This document shows positions 1 through 5,822 of a stretch of 22,505 nucleotides of DNA, in pieces. The notes beneath the pieces were generated by a model. That model was not told the origin of the DNA. It saw nothing but the letters and a program-made list of their open reading frames with translations, and made no database searches. The stretch is from an uncultured Acidimicrobiia bacterium. Lineage in GTDB: Bacteria; Actinomycetota; Acidimicrobiia; IMCC26256; CALEDW01. Position 1 is the first letter of the stretch; each line of letters opens with the position of its first letter. The position numbers and the translations under genes are program-made. The DNA lies in the NCBI GenBank assembly GCA_937949585.1, contig CALEDW010000308.1, forward strand, positions 1-22,505, given 5' to 3'.

Positions 1-6
1 TCGAAG

Positions 7-15
7 TCACCTCCT
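7..15 (-). promoter_or_regulatory. Shine-Dalgarno of a divergent gene starting beyond the left edge
   Basis: Read on the minus strand this is AGGAGGTGA, a full-length match to the 16S rRNA 3' end. Six bases remain between it and the window edge, which is the right spacing for a start codon just outside. I infer that a minus-strand gene starts immediately left of the window and is divergent from the carboxylase gene. Its product cannot be seen. Confidence 0.6.
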
Positions 16-331
16 GACCGGTGCCGCGAACGGGGCCGCCGGGGTGGTCGCCCCGGCGGCCCCGGGTCGCGCCCCACCACCGGTCTCGCCGCGACGCACT
101 CGACCGGACGCCGTCGCCGGGCCCGGTCGACGCGCTGGACGAGCACCGGATCGATGATCCTGCGCTGGCCGGACGTGCTCAACGCCATAGACGCCGGTCT
201 GGGCCGCGGGCACAACGGCCGGGACGTCGTCGGCCGGGGGGTCGTGGTGAGCTTCGGTGGCGGGGTGGGCATGCTCGCCTCGCCGGTCCGCTGAAGGGGT
301 CCCGGCGGGTCGGTCCCCGTGGGTCTGCCGC
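16..331. other. Intergenic region between divergent genes
   Basis: No convincing gene is visible between the left-edge Shine-Dalgarno and the -10 box of the carboxylase gene. One small plus-strand reading frame (154-294, 46 codons from an ATG, ending in a Gly/Val-rich stretch) is open but has no ribosome binding site and no recognisable motif. The longer antisense frames are Arg/Gly/Pro-rich, as expected from GC-rich noncoding DNA. The stretch most likely holds the promoter of the leftward gene, but I could not pick a convincing one. Confidence 0.45.
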
Positions 332-337
332 TAGCCT
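332..337 (+). promoter_or_regulatory. -10 box of a probable leaderless promoter
   Basis: TAGCCT ends 8 bases before the ATG at 346, so transcription would begin at or next to the start codon. There is no Shine-Dalgarno before that ATG. The same TAnnnT-to-start arrangement recurs at six other genes in the window, which supports both this promoter and this start. Confidence 0.55.
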
Positions 338-345
338 GCTGCGCC

Positions 346-1962
346 ATGGCGATCGCGGAGGACGAGACCACCGGCGTCGCGGCGGGCGCGGGTGCCCCGA
401 CCCCCGTGTCGCACCCCATCGAGGAGCGCCTGGCCCGCCTCCGGGAGCTGCGGGAGGAGGCGCGGCACGCCGGCAGCGAGGCGGCCGTCGCCCGTCAGCA
501 CGAACGGGGCAAGCTCACCGCCCGGGAGCGTCTGGAACTGCTGCTCGACCCCGGGTCGTTCGTGGAACTCGACATGCTCGCCCGCCACCGGGCGCACGGC
601 TTCGGGATCGAGCGGAACCGCCCGCTCACCGACGGGGTCGTCACCGGCTGGGGCACGATCGACGGCCGTAAGGTGTTCGTCTTCGCGCAAGACTTCACGA
701 TCTTCGGCGGCGCGCTCGGCGAGGTCTTCGCCGAGAAGATCCACAAGGTGATGGACCTCGCCTTGTCCGTCGGCGCCCCGTTCATCGGCCTCAACGACGG
801 GGCGGGCGCCCGGATCCAAGAAGGTGTGGTCTCCCTGGCCGGCTACGGGGGGATCTTCTACCGCAACGTGCAGGGCTCAGGGGTGATCCCTCAGATCAGC
901 GTGATCCTCGGTCCGTGCGCCGGGGGGGCGGTGTACTCACCCGCCATGACCGACTTCATCTTCATGGTGAAGGGCACCTCGCACATGTTCATCACCGGTC
1001 CCGACGTGGTGAAGACGGTCACCGGTGAGGAGGTCACCCAGGAGCAGCTCGGCGGGGCGATGACGCACGCCACCCGTTCCGGGGTGGCGACGTTCGTGTA
1101 CGACGACGAGGAGTCCTGCCTCGCCGGGGTGCGCTATCTCCTGTCGTTCCTGCCCGCCAACAACCTCGAGGATCCGCCGGTGTTCGACCCCACCGACGAC
1201 CCCGAGCGGCGCTGTGAGGAGATCCTCGGCCTCATCCCCGACGCCCCCAACAAGCCCTACGACATGAAGGCGGTGATCGAGGCCGTCGTCGACGACGGAG
1301 AGTTCTTCGAGGTGCAGCCGCACTTCGCGATGAACATCGTGTGCGGGTTCGCCCGCATCGATGGGCACGCGGTGGGCGTCGTCGGCAACCAGCCGATGGT
1401 CCTGGCCGGCTGCCTCGACATCGACGCCTCCGAGAAGGCGGCCCGCTTCGTGCGCACCTGCGACGCGTTCAACGTCCCGCTCGTCACCTTCGTGGACGTC
1501 CCGGGGTTCCTGCCCGGGACGAACCAGGAGTACGGCGGGATCATCCGCCACGGCGCCAAGCTCCTGTATGCATACTGCGAGTCGACGGTCCCCCGGGTCC
1601 AGATCGTCACCCGCAAGGCCTACGGTGGCGCGTTCGTCGTGATGAACTCCAAGTCGATCGGCGCGGACCTCGCCTTCGCCTGGCCGTCGGCGGAGGTGGC
1701 GGTGATGGGTCCGGACGGTGCGGTGAACGTCGTGTTCCGCAAGGAGCTCGAGGCCGCGACCGACCCGCTCACCCGTCGCGCCGAGCTGATCGAGGAGTAC
1801 ACGGAACGCTTCGCCAACCCCTACGTGGCCGCCGAGCGGGGATACGTGGACGACGTCATCGACCCCCGCGACACCCGCCTGGTGCTGGTGCGCTCGCTGC
1901 GGATGTTGCGGACCAAGCGCGAGCGGCACGTGGCCCGAAAGCACGGGAACATCCCGCTGTGA
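346..1962 (+). CDS. Acyl-CoA carboxylase beta (carboxyltransferase) subunit
   Basis: A 538-aa carboxyltransferase of the PccB/AccD family. It moves carboxyl from carboxybiotin to an acyl-CoA (acetyl- or propionyl-CoA class) in the cytoplasm, working with a biotinylated alpha subunit encoded elsewhere. Both crotonase-like halves are complete. The N-half has the NDGAGARIQEG acyl-CoA oxyanion region and the GPCAGGAVYSPA stretch; the C-half has DVPGFLPGTNQEYGGIIRHGAK and AWPSAEVAVMGPDGAVN-type motifs. At the position known to influence substrate choice (Asp in Streptomyces PccB, Ile in AccB, in the GGAY-x-VM motif) this protein has Val431, so it may not be a strict propionyl-CoA enzyme (inference). 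I chose ATG 346 over an upstream GTG at 319 because of the TAGCCT box between them. The stop overlaps the start of the epsilon-like gene. Confidence 0.95.
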   Translation: MAIAEDETTGVAAGAGAPTPVSHPIEERLARLRELREEARHAGSEAAVARQHERGKLTARERLELLLDPGSFVELDMLARHRAHGFGIERNRPLTDGVVTGWGTIDGRKVFVFAQDFTIFGGALGEVFAEKIHKVMDLALSVGAPFIGLNDGAGARIQEGVVSLAGYGGIFYRNVQGSGVIPQISVILGPCAGGAVYSPAMTDFIFMVKGTSHMFITGPDVVKTVTGEEVTQEQLGGAMTHATRSGVATFVYDDEESCLAGVRYLLSFLPANNLEDPPVFDPTDDPERRCEEILGLIPDAPNKPYDMKAVIEAVVDDGEFFEVQPHFAMNIVCGFARIDGHAVGVVGNQPMVLAGCLDIDASEKAARFVRTCDAFNVPLVTFVDVPGFLPGTNQEYGGIIRHGAKLLYAYCESTVPRVQIVTRKAYGGAFVVMNSKSIGADLAFAWPSAEVAVMGPDGAVNVVFRKELEAATDPLTRRAELIEEYTERFANPYVAAERGYVDDVIDPRDTRLVLVRSLRMLRTKRERHVARKHGNIPL

Positions 1963-2219
1963 CGGGCCGAGCCGCCACGGGGGCGCCGGCCGGGCGCCGC
2001 GGGGTGCCGGGACCGGGCATGTCGCCCGAAGCGGTGGCGGCGGCGACGGCGGTGGTGCTGGTGCTGCGCGCCCGTCGCACCGCGGCGGTCACCGCCGGTC
2101 CCGCCCGCAACCGGTCGTCGGAATGGCTGCGCTCCGGTCGGCTGGCGGCGAGACGAACCTGGTCGCGCCGCATCGACTGGCGGTGGGCGGGGCGGCTGCC
2201 GGGCCGCCCCCGGACCTAG
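1959..2219 (+). CDS. Acyl-CoA carboxylase epsilon-like small subunit
   Basis: An 86-aa basic protein whose GTG start overlaps the TGA stop of the carboxylase beta gene (GTGA), implying translational coupling. After a Gly/Pro/Arg-rich lead of about 20 residues it has a short helix (SPEAVAAATAVVLVLRA, residues 22-38), then a Trp-bearing segment (SSEWLRSGRL) and a C-terminal Trp/Arg-rich tail. This matches the layout of actinobacterial AccE/PccE epsilon subunits: a Pro-Glu-start helix of 'ALVAVL' type, then S-x-W, then a short basic tail. Those small proteins stabilise or activate the alpha-beta complex and are usually encoded directly behind the beta gene, as here. Sequence conservation in this family is very low, so position and layout carry most of the weight. 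It could instead be an unrelated small coupled protein. Confidence 0.6.
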   Translation: MTGRAATGAPAGRRGVPGPGMSPEAVAAATAVVLVLRARRTAAVTAGPARNRSSEWLRSGRLAARRTWSRRIDWRWAGRLPGRPRT

Positions 2220-2259
2220 CGCGGCCGGTGGTCGCCACCGCCGGACCCGGAGGACCCCG

Positions 2260-3375
2260 GTGAGCGTGTCGCACGCCGAGGTCACGACGGTGGGGGTCGA
2301 CGAAGTGGTCGTCCATGCGTTCGGTCCCCCGGGCGAGGAGCTCGTGAGTCGCGTCGGTGACCGGGAGGTGCGCACGAGGGGCCCGCACCACGTGGTGCGC
2401 GTCGACGGCCTGCCGCCGGACACCGAGGTGACGGTGACCCTGGAAGGGGTGGCCGCCGATCGGTACCTCCCGGAGCGGGTGCGGACGCTGGCCCGTCCCT
2501 CGGGGCGGCTCCTGGCCACGGTGGCCACGGTCAACGACGTGCACTTCGGTGAGGTGGAGTGCGGGCGGATCGGGGGTGTCGCCGAGGAACAGCTGGGCCC
2601 GGTGCTGCGGTCCGGCCCCGGTGAGCCTCCTTATCCCGAGACGATGAACGCCGCGGTGATCGATGAGATCGCCGCGCTGGGACCCGACGCGGTGGTGGTG
2701 AAAGGCGATCTCACCAACCTTGGCACCGAGGAGGAGTACGCGGCGTTCTGCGCGGCCTACGGGCGGTTGGGTGATCGCCTCCGGCACGTCCGGGGGAACC
2801 ACGACGCCATGATCGACCCCGACCTGGCCCGGAACGACGCGCCGTTCGCCGTGGACGTGGGTGGGGTGACGCTGGCGGTGCTCGACACGGTGCGGCCCGG
2901 CACCGACCGGGGACGCCTCGACCGGGACCAACGCGCCTGGTTGGCCGACCTGGCCCGGGAGCGCAGCGGACCGATCCTGGCCTTCGGGCACCACCACGTC
3001 TGGAAGCTCGGCGCCCACCGGCGACCCGAGACCTACTTCGGGATCAACCCCGACGACAGCGAGGCGTTGGCCGCGGTGGTGTCCGAGCACGACAACATCG
3101 TCGGGTACTTCGCAGGCCACACCCACCGCAACCGCGTCCGTCGTTTCGCCGCCGCACGCCACGTGCCTTTCGTCGAGGTCGGTTGCACGAAGGACTACCC
3201 CGGGGTGTGGGCCGAGTACCGGATCTACGAGGGGGGCTTCACGCAGGTCGTGCGCCGGGCCTCCACCCTGGACGCCCTCGAGTGGACCGAGCGCACGCGG
3301 CACATGTTCGCCGGGCTCTACCGGGACTATGCCCTCGGTCCGCTGGACCAGCGCTGCTTCACCGAGACGTGGTGA
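2260..3375 (+). CDS. Calcineurin-like metallophosphoesterase
   Basis: A 371-aa metal-dependent phosphoesterase. All five blocks of the calcineurin-like fold are present in order: D-x-H (Asp93, His95), GD (149-150), GNHD (179-182), GHHH (243-246) and GHTH (286-289). These bind the two catalytic metals. The first 80 residues are a beta-rich module resembling the Fn3-like N-domain of purple acid phosphatases. I see no signal peptide, so it is probably cytoplasmic. The spacing resembles class III cyclic-nucleotide phosphodiesterase-like enzymes, but the substrate cannot be read from sequence. The GTG start follows an AGGA-type ribosome binding site (2248-2254). A 40-bp gap separates it from the epsilon-like gene, so it may be co-transcribed with the carboxylase. 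Confidence 0.88.
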   Translation: MSVSHAEVTTVGVDEVVVHAFGPPGEELVSRVGDREVRTRGPHHVVRVDGLPPDTEVTVTLEGVAADRYLPERVRTLARPSGRLLATVATVNDVHFGEVECGRIGGVAEEQLGPVLRSGPGEPPYPETMNAAVIDEIAALGPDAVVVKGDLTNLGTEEEYAAFCAAYGRLGDRLRHVRGNHDAMIDPDLARNDAPFAVDVGGVTLAVLDTVRPGTDRGRLDRDQRAWLADLARERSGPILAFGHHHVWKLGAHRRPETYFGINPDDSEALAAVVSEHDNIVGYFAGHTHRNRVRRFAAARHVPFVEVGCTKDYPGVWAEYRIYEGGFTQVVRRASTLDALEWTERTRHMFAGLYRDYALGPLDQRCFTETW

Positions 3376-3378
3376 TGC

Positions 3379-3410
3379 CCCGCCCGCGCTCCCGGCCGGG
3401 TGCAGGCGGG
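3379..3410. terminator. Weak candidate bidirectional terminator
   Basis: The 36-bp gap between two converging genes contains CCCGCC (3379-3384) pairing with GGCGGG (3405-3410), and between them a perfect 10-bp palindrome CCCGGCCGGG (3391-3400). No T-tract follows on either strand, so this would need Rho or an L-shaped terminator mechanism. GC-rich DNA forms such stems often. Confidence 0.3.
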
Positions 3411-3411
3411 A

Positions 3412-4335
3412 TCAGGGTTCGGTGAGGCGTCCGTAGGCGTCGGGACGGCGGGTGGTGAGCAGCGGGAACAGCTCCAGCCAGTCGCGGCGCTGGTCGAGGT
3501 CGCAGTCGGCGACCAGCACCGCCGGGATGTCCCGGGGGGCCTCCACGAGGAGGCGCCCGTAGGGGTCGCAGACGAACGACGAGCCGTAGAAGGTGATCGA
3601 GCGGTCCCCGCACGTCTCGGTCCCCACCCGGTTGGCCGCCACCACGAACAGGCCGTTGGTCACCGCGTGTGCCCGCATGACCAGCTGCCACAGCGGCCGA
3701 GTGTCGAAGTCGGGGTGTTCCGGCTCGGAGCCGATCGCGGTGGGGTACACGAGGACGTCGGCGCCGCTCAGCGCGTAGTGACGGGCCAGTTCGCAGAACC
3801 ACTGGTCCCAGCAGGTGGGCAGTCCCACCGACACCCCGTCGAGGTGCACCGGGAGCCCGGGCCCGTCCGCGGGCCGGAACCAGCGGTCCTCGTGGTAGCC
3901 GGCCGTGACCGGCAAGTGGAGCTTGCGGGTCCGGCCCCGCAGCGTGCCGTCCGGGGCCACGCAGATCGCAGTGTTGAAGCCCCGGCCGCCCTGTGGATCG
4001 GACTCGTACAGCGAGGCCACCACCGGGACCCCGGTCTCGGCGGCGCACGCGGCGGCGAAGGCGTGGGTGGGACCGCCCGGCAAGGGCTCGGGGACCGGGT
4101 CGGGTTCGCCGCCGGGCTCGGTGATGGCGAAGTAGCGGCTCAGGGTGAGCTCGGGGAGGCACACCAGCCGGGCCCCGGCCCCGGCCGCGGCCCGCACCGC
4201 GGCGGTGAGCGCCCGGCGGTGCTCGTCGGGGTCGGGGTGCCAGCAGTGCTGGACGACCCCGATCCGCCACGTGCCCCGCTCGGGTCCCCGGACCCGGGCC
4301 GGGGACTCCAGGGCCGTCGCCTCGATGACCCGCAT
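3412..4335 (-). CDS. Carbon-nitrogen hydrolase, N-carbamoylputrescine amidase-like
   Basis: A 307-aa nitrilase-superfamily amidase. The catalytic triad is complete: Glu62 in CLPEL, Lys138 in RTRKLHLP and Cys175 in PTCWDQWF. The CWDQWF block, the GYHEDRWFRPAD segment before it and the C-terminal RRPDAYGRL signature resemble AguB enzymes, which cleave N-carbamoylputrescine to putrescine, CO2 and ammonia. No agmatine deiminase gene is adjacent, so the exact substrate remains open; a related carbamoyl or amide compound is possible. The protein is cytoplasmic, with no signal. The start is set by a TATTGT -10 box 7 bases upstream and the absence of a Shine-Dalgarno. About 20 residues precede the conserved core, so a shorter form is possible. 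Confidence 0.85.
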   Translation of the reverse strand: MRVIEATALESPARVRGPERGTWRIGVVQHCWHPDPDEHRRALTAAVRAAAGAGARLVCLPELTLSRYFAITEPGGEPDPVPEPLPGGPTHAFAAACAAETGVPVVASLYESDPQGGRGFNTAICVAPDGTLRGRTRKLHLPVTAGYHEDRWFRPADGPGLPVHLDGVSVGLPTCWDQWFCELARHYALSGADVLVYPTAIGSEPEHPDFDTRPLWQLVMRAHAVTNGLFVVAANRVGTETCGDRSITFYGSSFVCDPYGRLLVEAPRDIPAVLVADCDLDQRRDWLELFPLLTTRRPDAYGRLTEP

Positions 4336-4342
4336 CACCGGG

Positions 4343-4352
4343 ACAATACGCT
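4343..4352. promoter_or_regulatory. Overlapping divergent -10 boxes for two leaderless genes
   Basis: Only 24 bases separate the divergent ATGs at 4335 (minus) and 4360 (plus). On the plus strand TACGCT occupies 4347-4352 and ends 7 bases before ATG 4360. On the minus strand TATTGT occupies 4348-4343 and ends 7 bases before ATG 4335. The two hexamers share the self-complementary TA at 4347-4348. Neither gene has a Shine-Dalgarno. Two polymerases could not open this DNA at once, so the promoters should exclude each other. Confidence 0.55.
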
Positions 4353-4359
4353 GCCGACG

Positions 4360-5469
4360 ATGCAGGCCCTCGAGGGGATCCGGGTGGTGGAGGTGGCCAC
4401 ATTGTTGGCCGCCCCGGGCGCCGCCCGCCACCTCGCCGACTTCGGCGCCGACGTCACGAAGGTCGAGCCGCCGGCCGGGGATCCGGCCCACCGCCTCGGT
4501 TGGATCGATCCCCGGGACGGGGAGAGCTTCTTCTGGAAGATCCTCGGGCGCAACAAGCGCAGCGTCACCCTCGACCTGCGCACGGAGGAGGGCCGGAGCG
4601 CATTGTGGGAGCTGCTCGACGGTGCCGACGTCCTCGTCGAGAACCTCCGTCCGGGGAGGTTGGAACGCCTCGGGTTCCCACCGGCGGCGCTGGCCGAGCG
4701 CAACCCGGGCCTGGTGGTGCTGCGGGTGTCGGGCTTCGGCCAGGACGGCCCCTACGCCGGCCGTCCCGGTTTCGCGACCCTTGCGGAGGCCATGGGCGGG
4801 TTCGCGGCGCTCAACGGGGCACCGGATGGGCCCCCGCTGCTGCCCCCGGTGGCCCTCACCGACGAGATCGCGGCGCTGGCCGGAGCCTTCGCGGTGCTCG
4901 TGGCCCTGCGCCACCGCGACCGCACCGGTGAGGGACAGGTGATCGACCTCAGTCTCCTGGACACGATGGTGCACATGCTCGGTGCACTGCCGTCGGCCTG
5001 GGCGCACCTGGGGTACATCCAGCCCCGACTCGGCTCAGGCATCCCCTACACGGTGCCGAGGGGCACCTACCGCTGCGCCGACGGGACCTGGGTGGCGGTC
5101 TCGACCTCCTCCGAAGGGGTGGCGCGGCGAGTGCTGGAGCTGCTGGGCGTGGCCGACGACCCACGCTTCGCGACCTTCGCCGACCGGGCCGAGCATCGTC
5201 GGGAGCTCGATGAGCGGATGGCGGCCTGGGTCGCGGCGCGGTCCCGAGCGGAGGTCCTGGAGGCCTTCGACGCCGCCGAGGCCGCGGTCGCCCCGGTGCT
5301 GGGGGTACCCGAGCTCATGGCCGACCCGCACGTGCGGGCGCGGGGAACCTTCGTCGAGGTGGACGGGGTGGTGATGCAAGCGCCGCTGCCACGCCTGTCG
5401 CGCACGCCCGGGGTGGTACGCCACGCCGGTCGGCCCCGGCGCGAATCGTCCCGAGGGGCTGCAGAGTAG
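4360..5469 (+). CDS. CaiB/BaiF family III CoA-transferase
   Basis: A 369-aa family III CoA-transferase, which moves CoA between carboxylic acids in the cytoplasm. The N-terminal nucleotide-fold segment runs from residue 1 (LEGIRVVEVATLLAAPGA) through the FGADVTKVEPPAGDP block typical of the family. RNKRSVTLDLRTEEG and ADVLVENLRPG follow. Asp168 in PPVALTDEIA sits where formyl-CoA transferase has its acyl-anhydride-forming Asp169. The C-terminal PVLGVPELMADPHVRARGTF motif is also family-typical. The length is close to the usual 380-430 aa but slightly short. The substrate cannot be assigned; with the acyl-CoA ligase downstream, fatty, bile or aromatic acids are all possible. The start follows from the leaderless promoter at 4347-4352. 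Confidence 0.92.
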   Translation: MQALEGIRVVEVATLLAAPGAARHLADFGADVTKVEPPAGDPAHRLGWIDPRDGESFFWKILGRNKRSVTLDLRTEEGRSALWELLDGADVLVENLRPGRLERLGFPPAALAERNPGLVVLRVSGFGQDGPYAGRPGFATLAEAMGGFAALNGAPDGPPLLPPVALTDEIAALAGAFAVLVALRHRDRTGEGQVIDLSLLDTMVHMLGALPSAWAHLGYIQPRLGSGIPYTVPRGTYRCADGTWVAVSTSSEGVARRVLELLGVADDPRFATFADRAEHRRELDERMAAWVAARSRAEVLEAFDAAEAAVAPVLGVPELMADPHVRARGTFVEVDGVVMQAPLPRLSRTPGVVRHAGRPRRESSRGAAE

Positions 5470-5509
5470 AGAACCGGCACGCCGGGCCCCAACGGCCTCC
5501 TCGGGACGT

Positions 5510-5541
5510 CGCGCTACGTATTGTGCCCGATACGCAGCGCG
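5510..5541 (+). terminator. Candidate intrinsic terminator behind the CoA-transferase
   Basis: Twelve bases (5510-5521) pair with 5530-5541 around an 8-base loop, with one A-C mismatch, and TTTT follows directly at 5542-5545. It lies 40 bases after the CoA-transferase stop, where a terminator is expected. The T-run is short. The left arm also contains TATTGT (5519-5524), a possible -10 box, so the site could instead be an operator-promoter or the start of a leader transcript. Confidence 0.45.
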
Positions 5542-5553
5542 TTTTCCAGCACC

Positions 5554-5582
5554 GCTTGGGGACAGGTTGTGGAAACCTGGGG
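5554..5582. repeat. Hairpin repeat, copy 1
   Basis: This copy begins GCTTGGGGA, then a perfect 6-bp stem CAGGTT (5563-5568) / AACCTG (5574-5579) around loop GTGGA, then a G-run. A second copy starts 76 bp downstream. Three of the six stem pairs differ between copies, and in each case both partners changed, so pairing is preserved. The minus strand reads TTTCCACA across loop and stem, which loosely resembles a DnaA box. Confidence 0.6.
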
Positions 5583-5606
5583 AACACCCGTGACGACGTG
5601 CTGGAA

Positions 5607-5618
5607 CGGGTCGACCCG
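5607..5618. other. 12-bp perfect palindrome
   Basis: CGGGTCGACCCG is fully self-complementary and lies 25 bp after hairpin copy 1. It may be a regulator binding site or the second stem of a repeated two-stem module. It contains a SalI-type GTCGAC core. Chance occurrence in GC-rich DNA is possible. Confidence 0.35.
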
Positions 5619-5629
5619 ACGGCCGGCCC

Positions 5630-5657
5630 GCTTGGGGACGGTCTGTGGAGACCGGGG
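5630..5657. repeat. Hairpin repeat, copy 2
   Basis: The same GCTTGGGGA lead as copy 1 is followed by a perfect 6-bp stem CGGTCT (5639-5644) / AGACCG (5649-5654) around loop GTGG, then a G-run to 5657. Relative to copy 1, pairs 2, 4 and 5 have changed from A-T, G-C and T-A to G-C, T-A and C-G. The spacing between copies is not a multiple of three, so it is not explained by a coding repeat. Confidence 0.6.
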
Positions 5658-5671
5658 CAGCACGACGATCC

Positions 5672-5685
5672 GAACGGCACCGTTC
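5672..5685. promoter_or_regulatory. Inverted repeat, candidate operator
   Basis: GAACGG (5672-5677) and CCGTTC (5680-5685) form a perfect dyad around CA. It sits 27 bp upstream of the best -35 candidate for the acyl-CoA synthetase gene. A GAACGG half-site also occurs at 5604-5609, after hairpin copy 1. A repressor or activator of fatty-acid genes could bind here, but no regulator gene is visible in the window. Confidence 0.35.
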
Positions 5686-5712
5686 CCGATGGGCAGGTGC
5701 TCCGAGAGCGCC

Positions 5713-5741
5713 TTTACCCCCCGGGTCCGGTCGGCTACACA
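5713..5741 (+). promoter_or_regulatory. Candidate promoter of the acyl-CoA synthetase gene
   Basis: TTTACC (5713-5718) and TACACA (5736-5741) are separated by 17 bases, the standard spacing. Transcription would start near 5748, giving a leader of about 75 bases before the ATG at 5823. The hexamers are imperfect and TACACA lacks the final T, so confidence is low. If the true promoter is upstream, at 5519-5524, the hairpin repeats would instead lie in a long mRNA leader. Confidence 0.3.
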
Positions 5742-5822
5742 TTGACGACGCCGGGCCGGCACCGGGGAGGCGGTCGGCCGCCGGTGCGCCAACTGGAGTC
5801 GTCGAGGAATTGAGGGGGAGCG

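Noticed and set aside
154..294. 46-codon small ORF before the carboxylase gene
   Set aside because: No ribosome binding site or -10 box and no recognisable motif; open frames of this size are expected by chance at this GC content.
3400..4359. Extension of the CoA-transferase frame to 689 aa
   Set aside because: The upstream part is antisense to the amidase gene; the family N-terminus and a -10 box define ATG 4360.
5554..5657. DnaA boxes or a replication origin
   Set aside because: The minus strand shows TTTCCACA and TCTCCACA, only about 7 of 9 matches to TTATCCACA; no dnaA, dnaN or AT-rich unwinding region is nearby.
5523..5813. Possible 96-aa protein in the gap before the acyl-CoA ligase
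   Set aside because: No ribosome site; composition follows the DNA repeats, whose 76-bp spacing breaks the reading frame, and the conserved signal is stem pairing, not codons.
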